Source of the DNA: Chitinimonas koreensis
GTDB taxonomy: Bacteria > Pseudomonadota > Gammaproteobacteria > Burkholderiales > Chitinimonadaceae
NCBI RefSeq assembly: GCF_014353015.1
Contig: NZ_CP060704.1
Coordinates: 1,451,001 to 1,515,000 of the forward strand
Direction: 5' to 3'
DNA length: 64,000 bases
Under the pieces are notes generated by a model, which was not told the origin of the DNA, searched no databases, and saw only the letters and a program-made list of their open reading frames with translations. Of this stretch, positions 8,709 to 17,600 are shown piece by piece (position 1 is the stretch's first letter; the number at the start of each line of letters is the position of its first letter). The position numbers were made by a program, and so were the translations under genes.

Positions 8709-9617
8709 ATGGCCTCGGCCCCGCATCCCCAATCCACGCTGCTGCTCGTCGACGACGAACCGTTCAACCTCGAGATCCTCGCCGAACACCTGACCGAGGC
8801 CGGCTACGCGGTCGAGACCGCACTCGACGGGGAGCAGGCCTGGGCTGCGCTCAACCGCGGCGGCGAGCGCTACGACGCCGTGCTGCTGGACCGGATGATG
8901 CCGGGCCTGAACGGCATGGAAGTGCTGCGCCGCATGCAGGCCAGCCCGCAATTGTCCGAGCTGCCGGTGGTGATGCAGACCGCGGTCGGCTCGGCCGATT
9001 CGGTGCGCGAGGGCATGGAGGCCGGCGCCTATTACTACCTGACCAAGCCGTTCGAGCGCGACATGCTGCTGGCCATCGTGGCGGCCGCGGTGGCGCAGCA
9101 CCGCGCCAGGCTGTCGGTGCGCATGGTGGCGGCCCACCCGCTCGATGCGCTGGCGGCGCTGACCGAGGCGCGCTTCAGCTTCGGCACGCTCGACGAGGCC
9201 CACCGCGTGGCCGGCCTGATCGCCCGCCTGGCGCCGCGGCCCGAGCGCGTCGCGCTGGGCCTGACCGAGCTGATGGTGAACGCGATCGAGCACGGCAACC
9301 TGGGCCTCGGCTACGGCGACAAGAAGGCGCTGATGCATTCGGGCCGCTGGCGCGAGGAGATCGACGCGCGCCAGCAGCAGGCGGAATTCCGCGAGCTGCG
9401 CGTCGAGGTGGCGGTGCAGCGCCAGGGCGATCTGCTCAGCGTGACGGTGCGCGACCAGGGCGCCGGTTTCGACTGGCAGGAATTCCTCGACTTCGACCCG
9501 GCCCGCGCCTTCGATCCGAACGGCCGCGGCATCTCGATGGCGCGGGCGATGAGTTTCGAGAGCCTCGATTACCGCGGCTGCGGCAACGAGGTCGAGGCGA
9601 CGTTCAGGCTGGTCTAA
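8709..9617 (+). CDS. Response regulator with C-terminal RsbW-like HATPase domain
   Basis: Cytoplasmic protein of 302 residues. Residues ~10-130 are a receiver domain (acidic pair DDE, phospho-acceptor Asp in AVLLDRMMPG, conserved Thr/Lys in YLTKPF). Residues ~165-300 are a HATPase_c_2-type domain (ELMVNAIEHGN N box, DQGAGFDW G1, GRGISMARAM G2), like anti-sigma or anti-anti-sigma serine kinases. The architecture suggests phosphorylation-controlled binding or phosphorylation of a partner rather than DNA binding. ATG 8709 has AGGAG six bases upstream. The likely input is the kinase just upstream. No STAS-domain antagonist or sigma factor lies in the window. Confidence 0.88.
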   Translation: MASAPHPQSTLLLVDDEPFNLEILAEHLTEAGYAVETALDGEQAWAALNRGGERYDAVLLDRMMPGLNGMEVLRRMQASPQLSELPVVMQTAVGSADSVREGMEAGAYYYLTKPFERDMLLAIVAAAVAQHRARLSVRMVAAHPLDALAALTEARFSFGTLDEAHRVAGLIARLAPRPERVALGLTELMVNAIEHGNLGLGYGDKKALMHSGRWREEIDARQQQAEFRELRVEVAVQRQGDLLSVTVRDQGAGFDWQEFLDFDPARAFDPNGRGISMARAMSFESLDYRGCGNEVEATFRLV

Positions 9618-9643
9618 GCGTACCCCTCCGTCGAAGCCCCCTT

Positions 9644-9713
9644 GCAGGAGCGGCTTCAGCCGCGAATGGCCGGTCGTTCACCGATCGCCATTCGCGGCTG
9701 AAGCCGTTCCTGC
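9644..9713. repeat. REP pair, GTAGGAGCGG family
   Basis: Inverted arms GCAGGAGCGGCTTCAGCCGC and its near-complement enclose a 22-bp loop. The same family recurs at 14803-15004, 16151-16173 and 24343-24407. Arms beginning GTAG/GCAG fit REP sequences mobilised by RAYT-type transposases; no RAYT gene is in the window. Confidence 0.85.
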
Positions 9714-9761
9714 GCTGCCATGTCTATGGCCCGCATCCCCCGCTGCCTGCGCATTCCTCCC

Positions 9762-9827
9762 GTAGGTCGGACTTCAGTCCGACAGCGATCGCGAGGGAGG
9801 GCGCCGTCGGACTGGAGCCCGACCTAC
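9762..9827. repeat. REP pair, GTAGGTCGGACT family, overlapping the end of comEC
   Basis: Arms GTAGGTCGGACTTCAGTCCG and GTCGGACTGGAGCCCGACCTAC form an imperfect inverted pair. The right arm includes 9824-9826, which on the reverse strand is the TAG stop of comEC. A related pair is at 16071-16135. Confidence 0.85.
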
Positions 9828-12256
9828 CGCGCGCCTGCCGGCATCGAGGGCGCCGCCGGGCGTTCGCCGTGCCCGCCTGATCCGATTTCGCCGAATCGGC
9901 CGCCGGCCAGGCCGGCCTCTCCCTCAGCCAGCGTCGACCAATAGCGCGGATGCCGTACCCGCCAGCGCTCGGCCCGCCAGCCGTCGCGGCCGAAGCGCAC
10001 CGTCACCGCGCCGTCGCGGTCGCTACGCCAGACCGTGGCGCCGGCCGCCTCGTAGCGCGCCACCACCTCGGCACGCGGATGGCGGAAGGCATTGCGGTAG
10101 CCGCTGGTCGCCACCGCCAGCCGAGGCGCTGCCGCCGCGACGAATTCCGGCGACGAGGAGCCGGCCGAGCCGTGGTGCGGCATCGCCAGCACGTCGGTGC
10201 GCAGCGCGGCGGCCGGCAGGCCCGCCTCCTCGGCGCGGCCGATGTCGGCCGGCAGCAGCAGGCTGCCGCCGGGGCCGCTGATCTTGAGCACGCAGCTCCG
10301 GGCGTTGTCGCTCGCCTGTGGGTCGGTCGCGGCGTCGGGAAACAGGATTTCGAAGTCGACGCCGTCCCAGCGCCAACGCTGGCCGGCGCGGCAGGGCAGG
10401 GGCGGCGGATGGGGCGGCAGCCCGGCGGCCGGCGCTCCGGCGGCCGGCGCCCCGGTGGCCGGCACTCCGGCGCCGGGATCGGCCGGCGGCGCCACCCCGA
10501 GCAGCGCCGCCACCGGCACGCTGGCGAGCACCGCCGGCGCGCCGCCGATATGGTCGCGGTCGTCGTGGCTCAATACCAGCAGGTCGAGCCGCCGCACGCC
10601 GAGCGCGCGCAGGCCGCCCGGCAGCACGCGGCCGCCGCCGCCCTCGGCCCCGGTGTCGAACAGCAGGTCGTGCCGGGCGGTGCGCACCAGCACCGCCAGG
10701 CCCTGGCCGACGTCGAACAGCGTCGCCTCGAATTCGCCCTGGCCGCGGCCGGGCCGCACCGGCAGCAGCAGCGGCAGCAACAGCACGCAGCTCGCCAGCC
10801 GGCCCGGCACCCCGCGCGGCAACAGCAGCAGGGCTACCGCGGCGCAGGCCGGCAATAGCGCCCAGGCCGGCGGCAGCGCCTGGCTCCAGACCAGCTCGCC
10901 GCGCGCCAGCGGTTCGATCAGCCGCAGCGTGAACGCGAGTACCGCGTGCGCCAGCCGCAGCAGCAGGCCGCTCGGCTCGAGCGCGCCGGCCAGCGCGAGC
11001 GGCGTGACCACCGCGCTGACCAGCGGGATCGCCAGCGCATTGGCCAGCGGCGAGCTCAGCGGCAATTGCTGGAACAGGATGGCCAGCAGCGGCAGCGAGC
11101 CGAGCGTGGCCGACCACTGCACCGCGCCCCACTGCGCCAGCCGCGCGCGCCAGCCGATCGCCGCGCCGTGGCGGCCGGCCAGCGCCCACAGCATGGCGCC
11201 GACGGTCAGGTAGGACAGCCAGAAACCGGCCGACAGCACCGCCCACGGATCGAGCGCCACGGTGATGCCGAGCGCCGCCAGCCAGATGGTCGACACCGCC
11301 GTCGCGCGGCCGCCGAGCAGCGCCAGCGCGGCGACCGCCAGCATGAAGAAGGTGCGCTGGGTCGGCACCGAGAAGCCGGCCAGCAGGCTGTAGCCGAGCG
11401 CGGCCGCCACGCCGGCCAGCAGCGCGGCCTGGCGCGCCGGCAGCCGCAGCGCCAGCCGGGCCGAGCGGCGCCAGGCCCAGCCCGCCAGCGCGCCGGCCAG
11501 GCCGGCCACCAGGGTGACGTGCAGGCCGGAGATCGACACCAGGTGGGTGATGCCGCTGTTGCGGAACAGCGTCCACTGCGCCGGCGGAATGCCCGACTGC
11601 TCGCCGACCACCAATGCGACGATCACTTCGGCGTAGGGGCGCGGCCCGAGCGCCGCGCGGATATGGCCGGCCAGCGCCTGGCGCGCGGCATGCAGCGCGG
11701 TGGCCGGGGTGGCGACGAAGGGGCGGAGCAGCTGGCGGCCCGGCCGCGCCACGCTGCCGCTGGCGCCGATGCTCTCGCCGAGCAGCCAGGCCTCGTAGTC
11801 GGTGCCGCCCGGGTTGGCGCTGCCGTGCGGCCGCTTGAGCCGCACCGTCAGCCGCCAGCGCTGGCCCGGCTGCCAGTCGGCGGCCGGCCGCGCGTAGTCG
11901 TTGAGCAGCAGCAGCGGCGGCACGCCGGCCGGCGCGCGTTCGACGGCGAAGCGGAAGCGCGGGCCGTAGCGGCTCGGTTGCGGCAGGCCGGCGACCAGGC
12001 CTTCGATCTCGAGCGGGCGGGTTTCCAGCCCGGCGGGCAGCCATTGCGCCAGCCGGGTTTCGGCGCGCCAGCCGGCATAGGCGACGCCGAGCGCCGCGGC
12101 GACGATCAGCCAGGCCGGCCGCCGCCAGCGCGGCAGCCAGGCGGCGCAGGCCAGGGCCGGCAAGGCCGGCAGCAGCGCGCCGTGCAGCGGCGGCAGGCTG
12201 GCCTGCCATTGCAGCCAGACGACCGCAGCGACGAATGCGATAATCGCCAGCCGCAC
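9824..12256 (-). CDS. comEC: DNA uptake channel ComEC/Rec2
   Basis: Inner-membrane channel that carries one DNA strand into the cytoplasm during natural transformation. It is 810 residues with the family's order: N-terminal membrane helices and a DUF4131/OB-like region (~1-200), the multi-helix Competence domain (~220-500; GLHVTLVAGL and SVPTQRTFFML), and a C-terminal metallo-beta-lactamase-like domain (~520-760; SHDDRDHIGG and MPHHGSAGSSSPEF). The GTG start at 12254-12256 has GGGGGAG upstream. A Pro/Ala/Gly insertion near residue 600 is encoded by 15-bp tandem repeats (10424-10468). The last ~30 residues extend past the usual end and the stop codon comes from a REP. It is divergent from rsmJ with 90 bp between. 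Confidence 0.93.
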   Translation of the reverse strand: MRLAIIAFVAAVVWLQWQASLPPLHGALLPALPALACAAWLPRWRRPAWLIVAAALGVAYAGWRAETRLAQWLPAGLETRPLEIEGLVAGLPQPSRYGPRFRFAVERAPAGVPPLLLLNDYARPAADWQPGQRWRLTVRLKRPHGSANPGGTDYEAWLLGESIGASGSVARPGRQLLRPFVATPATALHAARQALAGHIRAALGPRPYAEVIVALVVGEQSGIPPAQWTLFRNSGITHLVSISGLHVTLVAGLAGALAGWAWRRSARLALRLPARQAALLAGVAAALGYSLLAGFSVPTQRTFFMLAVAALALLGGRATAVSTIWLAALGITVALDPWAVLSAGFWLSYLTVGAMLWALAGRHGAAIGWRARLAQWGAVQWSATLGSLPLLAILFQQLPLSSPLANALAIPLVSAVVTPLALAGALEPSGLLLRLAHAVLAFTLRLIEPLARGELVWSQALPPAWALLPACAAVALLLLPRGVPGRLASCVLLLPLLLPVRPGRGQGEFEATLFDVGQGLAVLVRTARHDLLFDTGAEGGGGRVLPGGLRALGVRRLDLLVLSHDDRDHIGGAPAVLASVPVAALLGVAPPADPGAGVPATGAPAAGAPAAGLPPHPPPLPCRAGQRWRWDGVDFEILFPDAATDPQASDNARSCVLKISGPGGSLLLPADIGRAEEAGLPAAALRTDVLAMPHHGSAGSSSPEFVAAAAPRLAVATSGYRNAFRHPRAEVVARYEAAGATVWRSDRDGAVTVRFGRDGWRAERWRVRHPRYWSTLAEGEAGLAGGRFGEIGSGGHGERPAAPSMPAGAR

Positions 12257-12346
12257 GTTTCTCCCCCTGTTTTTTCGGCCAATGTAGCCGATGCGCCGGC
12301 GGCCGAGCCGCCGACCGTCGTACCGCCCCCATCCCCGATCCCGCCC

Positions 12347-13104
12347 ATGCTGCCGCCCCTCGTCTGCCTCGCCCCCGAACGCCTCGACCACGCCCGCGCG
12401 ATCGCCGGACGGCATGGCCTGGCGCTGGCCGATGCGCTGCCCGAGACCGGCCACGCGCTGGTGCTCGACGCGGCCGGCCTGGCGCTGCACAGCCTGGGCA
12501 AGGGCGCGCCGGGCCGGTGCGGGTCGACTTCGCCGGCGGCGCGGCCGAGTGGCGCCGCAAGCACGGCGGCGGCCGCGGCCAAGGCGTGGCGCGCGCCTGC
12601 GGGCTCAAGGGCGGCGCCACGCCGCGGGTGCTGGACGCCACTGCCGGCCTGGGCCGCGACGCCTTCGTGCTGGCCGCGCTCGGCTGCGAGGTCGACCTGA
12701 TCGAGCGCTCGCCCTTGGCCGCCGCCCTGCTCGAGGACGGCCTGGCGCGCGCCGCGCTCGACGCCGAGGTGGCCGCCATCGCCGCGCGCATGCGGCTCTA
12801 TCGCGGCGGTGCGGCCGAGCTGCTGGCGAACTGGCCCGGCGCGCGGCCCGAGGTGATCTACCTTGACCCGATGTTTCCCGACACTCGGCGCAAGTCGGCG
12901 CTGTCCAAGAAGGAGATGCAGGCCTTCCAGGCGGTGGTCGGCGCCGATCTCGACGCCGACGCGCTGCTGGCGCCGGCCCGCGCGCTGGCGCTCGAGCGGG
13001 TGGCCGTCAAGCGGCCGCGCCACGCGCCCTTGCTGGCCGGGCTGACGCCGGCCTACAGCCTCGAAGGCGACAGCGTGCGTTTCGACGTCTACCTGCCGGG
13101 TTAG
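12347..13104 (+). pseudogene. rsmJ: 16S rRNA m2G1516 methyltransferase RsmJ, frame interrupted
   Basis: SAM-dependent methyltransferase of the RsmJ (YhiQ) family. The N-terminal ~55 residues (MLPPLVCLAPERLDHARAIA through LGKGAPG) are in one frame and the rest, from VRVDFAGG, in the next. Restoring one C in the GGGCC at 12511-12515 joins them into the expected GKGAPGPVRVDF. The C-terminal part has the SAM site (LDATAGLGRDAFVLA), the catalytic DPMFP motif and the KRPRHAPLL block. The restored length is about 252 residues, normal for the family. Because the lesion is one missing base in a C/G run and everything else is intact, a sequencing error is more likely than a true pseudogene. No strong ribosome site precedes the ATG. 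Confidence 0.85.
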
Positions 13105-13382
13105 CGGCAATGGCGTGGGCATCGCCGGGCGGTCGACAATCGATCGTGCCATGGTGTCGTTAACAGGGGCGGCGATCGTCCGCCCGCTGCGGCGGCCCGG
13201 TGCAATCGACGCCCGCGGGCGGGCCGCGGCGTTTCCCGCCGTGCATCCGTAGTCCGGCGCGATTAGACTACGCGCCACCCGAGCAGCCGGCCTCCCGCAG
13301 ATGGGGCCGGCCCCCAATACGGCCGCCACGAGCGGCCGACGATCGAGCCGCCCACGACCGTGGCGGCATGGAGAAGACCAGC

Positions 13383-14783
13383 ATGGCCATCAGCGTTTTC
13401 GATCTGTTCAAGATCGGCATCGGACCTTCGAGCTCCCACACCGTCGGCCCGATGCGGGCGGCGCGCCAGTTCGTCCACCGCATCGAGCGCGACGGGCTGC
13501 TGGCCCAGGTCGCCAGCGTGCGGGCCGAGATGTACGGCTCGCTCGGCGCCACCGGCAAGGGCCACGGCACCGACAAGGCGGTGCTGCTGGGCCTGCTGGG
13601 CGAGGAACCGCAGCTGGTCGACACCGACGCGGTGCCGGCGATGATCGCGGCGGTGCGCCACAGCGGCCGGCTCAAGCTCCTGGGCAGCCACGAGATCCCC
13701 TTCGTCGAGGCCGAGCACCTGGTGCTGCACAAGCGCAAGTCGCTGCCCTACCACCCCAACGGCATGATCTTCACCGCCTTCGACGCAGCCGGCGCCGAGC
13801 TGTCCAAGCGCGCCTACTACTCGGTCGGCGGCGGCTTCGTGGTCGACGAGCACGCGGTCGAGGGCGGCTTCACCCCGCCGACCGCGGCGGTGCTGACCCA
13901 CCCGTTCAGCAGCGGCGCCGAGCTGCTGGCGCTGGCCGAGCGCCACGGCAAGTCGATCAGCCAGCTGATGCTGGAGAACGAGCTGGCCTGGCGCAGCGAG
14001 GCCGAGGTGCGCGCCAAGCTGCTGGAGATCTGGGACGTGATGCATGCCTGCGTCGAGCGCGGCTGCCGCACCGAGGGCATCCTGCCCGGCGGCATGAAGG
14101 TGAAGCGCCGCGCCCACGACATGCACCGCCAGCTGGCCGGCAAGCCCGAGGCGGCGCTGCGCGATCCGCTGACCGTGCTCGACTGGGTCAATCTGTACGC
14201 GCTGGCGGTCAACGAGGAGAACGCCGGCGGCGGCCGGGTGGTGACGGCGCCGACCAACGGCGCGGCCGGCATCATCCCGGCGGTGCTGCACTACTACGTC
14301 AACTTCGTGCCGGGCGCCAATGCCGACGGCATCGTCCGCTTCCTGCTCACTGCCGGCGCGATCGGCATCCTGTTCAAGACCAATGCCTCGATCTCGGGCG
14401 CCGAGGTCGGCTGCCAGGGCGAGGTCGGCTCGGCCTGCTCGATGGCGGCCGGCGCGCTGGCCGAGGTGCTCGGCGGCACGCCGGGCCAGGTCGAGAACGC
14501 CGCCGAGATCGGCATGGAACACAATCTGGGCCTGACCTGCGACCCGGTCGGCGGGCTGGTGCAGGTGCCGTGCATCGAGCGCAACGCGATGGCCTCGATC
14601 AAGGCGATCAACGCCGCCCGCATGGCGCTGCGCGGCGACGGCACCCACTTCGTCTCGCTCGACCGCGTCATCAAGACCATGCGCGACACCGGCCGCGACA
14701 TGCACGCCAAGTACAAGGAAACGGCGCGCGGCGGGCTGGCGATCAATGTGGTCGAGGTGCCGGTCAACGTCGTGGAATGCTGA
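13383..14783 (+). CDS. sdaA: L-serine ammonia-lyase, iron-sulfur type
   Basis: Cytosolic L-serine dehydratase of 466 residues that converts L-serine to pyruvate and ammonia using a [4Fe-4S] cluster. It is a single-chain enzyme with the beta domain first (start FDLFKIGIGPSSSHTVGPM) and the catalytic alpha domain after residue ~190. Cluster-type cysteines appear in the VGCQGEVGSACSMA and LTCDPVGGLVQVPC segments. ATG 13383 is preceded by GGAGA; the ATG at 13368 in the same frame would add MEKTS and break the conserved MAISVFDLFK start. A TAGACT at 13265-13270 is a possible -10. The gene is monocistronic. Confidence 0.95.
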   Translation: MAISVFDLFKIGIGPSSSHTVGPMRAARQFVHRIERDGLLAQVASVRAEMYGSLGATGKGHGTDKAVLLGLLGEEPQLVDTDAVPAMIAAVRHSGRLKLLGSHEIPFVEAEHLVLHKRKSLPYHPNGMIFTAFDAAGAELSKRAYYSVGGGFVVDEHAVEGGFTPPTAAVLTHPFSSGAELLALAERHGKSISQLMLENELAWRSEAEVRAKLLEIWDVMHACVERGCRTEGILPGGMKVKRRAHDMHRQLAGKPEAALRDPLTVLDWVNLYALAVNEENAGGGRVVTAPTNGAAGIIPAVLHYYVNFVPGANADGIVRFLLTAGAIGILFKTNASISGAEVGCQGEVGSACSMAAGALAEVLGGTPGQVENAAEIGMEHNLGLTCDPVGGLVQVPCIERNAMASIKAINAARMALRGDGTHFVSLDRVIKTMRDTGRDMHAKYKETARGGLAINVVEVPVNVVEC

Positions 14784-14802
14784 CGGCTGCGTGAGCTTGC
14801 AG

Positions 14803-15004
14803 GTAGGAGCGGCTTCAGCCGCGAAGACGCCGGCGGCATGCGCCCGCTGCCTGCAAAGGATGCACCGCGGAGGACGCCGAGGACGCGGAGGAAAGCCGCA
14901 AGACTGGAGCTGCCTCCGCGTCCTCCGCGTCCTCGGCGGTGAGATTGCTTGCCGCCGGATGCCCGCAGCAGGTGCCAGCCGTTCGCGGCTGAAGCCGCGC
15001 CTGC
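14803..15004. repeat. Nested inverted repeats: REP pair enclosing a GGAGGACGC hairpin
   Basis: Outer arms of the GTAGGAGCGG REP family (14803-14824 and 14982-15004) enclose a second inverted repeat: a left arm of repeated GGACGC/GAGG units at 14865-14891 and its near-complement at 14913-14940. REP pairs elsewhere here have loops of about 20 bp, so the inner unit looks inserted between the arms. It occupies most of the 356-bp gap after sdaA. Confidence 0.8.
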
Positions 15005-15139
15005 CGGTCAGCGCCCCGTGCGCTCCATCGCGCCTTGCCGCAGATCATTCCGCCGCCGCTGCACTGTGTCGCAGCCGGGGAGAACCGGGTCGGCCGCCGT
15101 GCGAAGCTGGTCTCATCGCAACGCACGGGGAGAACCGAA

Positions 15140-15499
15140 ATGTCGCAAATCCTGCTGGCCGACGAGGCCGAACAATCGCTCAAGAACACCGCCATGCTGG
15201 CCTACGTGCTGATCGGCGTGTCGCTGTTCACCGCGCTGCCGACCGGCCTGGTCGGCGTCATCATCGCCCACGTCAAGCGCGAGGACGCGCGCGGCAGCTG
15301 GCTGCAGACCCACTACGACTTCCTGATCTCGACCTTCTGGCTGTCGGTGCTCGGCATGCTGCTCGGCGGTGCGCTGTGCCTCACCATCATCGGCATCCCG
15401 CTGGCGATCCTGCTGTGGGCCGGCGTGTGGCTGTGGACGCTGTACCGCACCATCAAGGGCGCGCTGTGGCTCAACGACGAGCGTCCGATCGAGTCCTGA
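15140..15499 (+). CDS. Small inner-membrane protein, DUF4870-like
   Basis: Predicted membrane protein of 119 residues, function unknown. There are three hydrophobic segments at ~20-45 (AYVLIGVSLFTALPTGLVGVI), ~65-85 and ~85-105, with a conserved-looking cytoplasmic loop HVKREDARGSWLQTHYDFL between the first two and RTIKGALWLNDERP at the end. These features match a family of ~110-130-residue membrane proteins common in beta- and gammaproteobacteria. The ATG is preceded by GGGGAGA. It is 91 bp upstream of dtd and may be co-transcribed with it. Confidence 0.8.
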   Translation: MSQILLADEAEQSLKNTAMLAYVLIGVSLFTALPTGLVGVIIAHVKREDARGSWLQTHYDFLISTFWLSVLGMLLGGALCLTIIGIPLAILLWAGVWLWTLYRTIKGALWLNDERPIES

Positions 15500-15590
15500 G
15501 GCCGGTCCGGTTCCAACCGCGGTCCGGCCGGGCGTACCATGCGCGGCGCGCGGCCGGACGCCCGGCCCGGAACCGGAAAGGATCGAAGCC

Positions 15591-16043
15591 TTGAGAATCG
15601 TGTTGCAACGCGTCGCCGAGGCCGCCGTGGCGGTCGGCGGCGAAACCGTCGGCCGCATCGGGCCGGGCCTGCTGCTGCTGGTCGGCGCCGAGGCCGACGA
15701 CGGCGAGGCCGACATCGGCTGGCTGGTGCAGAAGATCGCCAAGCTGCGGGTCTTCGGCGACCAGGACGGGGTGATGAACCGCTCGGTGCTCGACGTCGGC
15801 GGCGAGGTGCTGGCGGTCAGCCAGTTCACCCTGTTCGCCAGCGTGAAGAAGGGCAACCGGCCGTCGTGGAGCCGGGCGGCGCCGGGACCGGTGTCGCAAC
15901 CGCTGTTCGAGCGCTTCGTCGCCGCCATGGCGGCCGAGCTCGGCAAGCCGGTGCCGACCGGGGTGTTCGGCGCCGACATGCAGGTCAGCCTGGTCAACGA
16001 CGGGCCGGTGACGCTGTTCCTCGACTCGCGCGTGCCGGAATAG
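15591..16043 (+). CDS. dtd: D-aminoacyl-tRNA deacylase
   Basis: Cytosolic homodimeric enzyme of 150 residues that hydrolyses D-aminoacyl-tRNA (and glycyl-tRNA-Ala), recycling mischarged tRNA. It has the family signatures SQFTLF near residue 80 and NDGPVTLFLDS at the C-terminus; the Gly-cis-Pro chirality motif is GP in GPVT. The start is TTG at 15591, with AAAGGA eight bases upstream; the family normally begins M-R/K-x-V-x-QRV, which fits TTG here (LRIVLQRV). It lies downstream of the small membrane protein gene. Confidence 0.95.
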   Translation: MRIVLQRVAEAAVAVGGETVGRIGPGLLLLVGAEADDGEADIGWLVQKIAKLRVFGDQDGVMNRSVLDVGGEVLAVSQFTLFASVKKGNRPSWSRAAPGPVSQPLFERFVAAMAAELGKPVPTGVFGADMQVSLVNDGPVTLFLDSRVPE

Positions 16044-16070
16044 CGGCGGCCGGCACCGCCGGCTGCGGTT

Positions 16071-16173
16071 GCAGGTCGGACTCCAGTCCGACGGCGATCC
16101 TGGCTCGAGGCAGGGGCGGACCGAAGTCCGACCCGCGCCGATCGAGTTCGGCAGGCGCGGCTTCAGCCGCGCA
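16071..16173. repeat. REP cluster of two families
   Basis: A degenerate GTAGGTCGGACT-type pair (16071-16135) is followed by a single GCAGGCGCGGCTTCAGCCGC arm (16151-16173) abutting the stop codon of ftrD on the opposite strand. It lies between convergent dtd and ftrD and may act in termination. Confidence 0.7.
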
Positions 16174-17585
16174 TCACCACAGCCAGAACCACAGCGACCA
16201 GCCGTAGTCGACCAGCAGGCAGGCGGCCAGTACCGCGCACCAGGCGGCGACCCGCCGCGGCGGCGTGGCCGCGTGCCGGCCGCAGATGCGCCAGGCGAGG
16301 TACAGCGACCAGCCGGTCGCCGCCGCCAGCAGCGTCGCCCGCGTCGGCGACACCCATTGCAACGGCAGCCGCTCGCCCTTGAGCAGGGTGACGGTGGTGG
16401 CCGACAGGCCGAGGAACACGCCGGCGCCGGCCAGCGGCACCAGGCCGAGGCTCAGGTGGTGGAAGGCGGGGATGGCCTTGCCGGGGCGTCCGCCGCCCAG
16501 CAGGCGGCTCGCCAGCGCCAGCAGGCCGGCCACCGCGCCGCCGACCAGCAGCATGCTGGCCCCCATCCAGCCCAGCAGCAGCGCGCCGTCGAGCCACGAA
16601 AAGCTGTCGTTGACGGCCGGGTAGTGGGTCAGCAGCCACCACGGCGCATCGCTGTCGAGCGGCCAGAGGATGTCGCGCTCGACCAGCCATTCGGCGATCG
16701 CCTGCCTGGCCGCCACCAGCCAGGGGCTGGCCGACCACTCGAAGGCGCCCATCGCCAGGCCGATCATGCCGAAGATCACCAGCGCGCTCTGCCAGCGTTC
16801 GCCGTCCTGCGCGCCGCGTTCGAGGATCTCGGCATTGGGCGAGCGCGCCTCCAGCCGGATCGCGCCGCGGTGGCCGCTGCAGCGGCCGCAGCCGTGGCAG
16901 GCGCTGGCGCTGTCGAGCTGGCGCAGCGGCAGCAGCGGCGCGCAGTCGACCGAGGCCGCACGCGTGCCGATGCTGGCGCGCCAGGCCGCCTCGTCGGCGC
17001 GGTAGTGCAGCGGCGCGAGCTTGGCCAGCAGGCCGAACACCCCGTTGACCGGGCACAGGTGGCGGCACCAGACGCGCTTGCCGCGGGTATAGACCAGGCC
17101 GACCCGACCGCCGCCACGGTCGAGCCGCCGAGCACCAGCAGCACCGCCTGCGGATACTGGTAGACGCTGACCAGCTGGCCGTAGACGGTGGTCAGCGCGA
17201 AGGCGACGAAGGGCCAGCCGCCCCAGCGCAGCCAGCGCGGGATCGGCCGGCCGAGCGACCAGCGGCTGGCGAACTCGGTCAGCGCGCCCTCGGGGCAGAG
17301 CAGGCCGCACCAGACCCGGCCCAGGCCGACCATGCTGAGCAGCACGAAGGGCCACCACAGCCCCCAGAAAGCGAACTGGGCGGCCAGCGTCAGGTCGTTC
17401 CACAGGTGGGCGGTCTCGTCCGGCAGCGGCCGCAGCGCCGGGCCGATCAGCAGCACCGCGTAGGCGAGCACCACCAGCCATTGCAGGCCGAGGATGGCGC
17501 GGCGGTGGTCGCGCAGCCGGTCGCCGAGCCGGGCCAGCCGTCCGGCCGGGCGATGCGGATGGAAATGGATGACGTGCTGCTGCAT
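16174..17585 (-). pseudogene. ftrD: FtrD-like polyferredoxin membrane protein, frame interrupted
   Basis: Membrane iron-sulfur protein thought to carry electrons for the Ftr ferrous-iron system. After a histidine-rich start (MQQHVIHFHPHRP) it has several membrane helices, two NapH/CcoG-like motifs (VWCGLLCPEG and VWCRHLCPVNG) and a Cys-rich segment ending ACHGCGRCSGH, then more helices to the C-terminus. The frame breaks at ~17103-17105: adding one G/C to the GGG run restores STVAAVG-VGLVYTRGK. The restored length is about 470 residues. All motifs are intact, so a sequencing error is likely. It is the last gene of the ftrABCD cluster, 15 bp after ftrC. Confidence 0.85.
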
Positions 17586-17600
17586 CGGGCGGCCCGCCGC

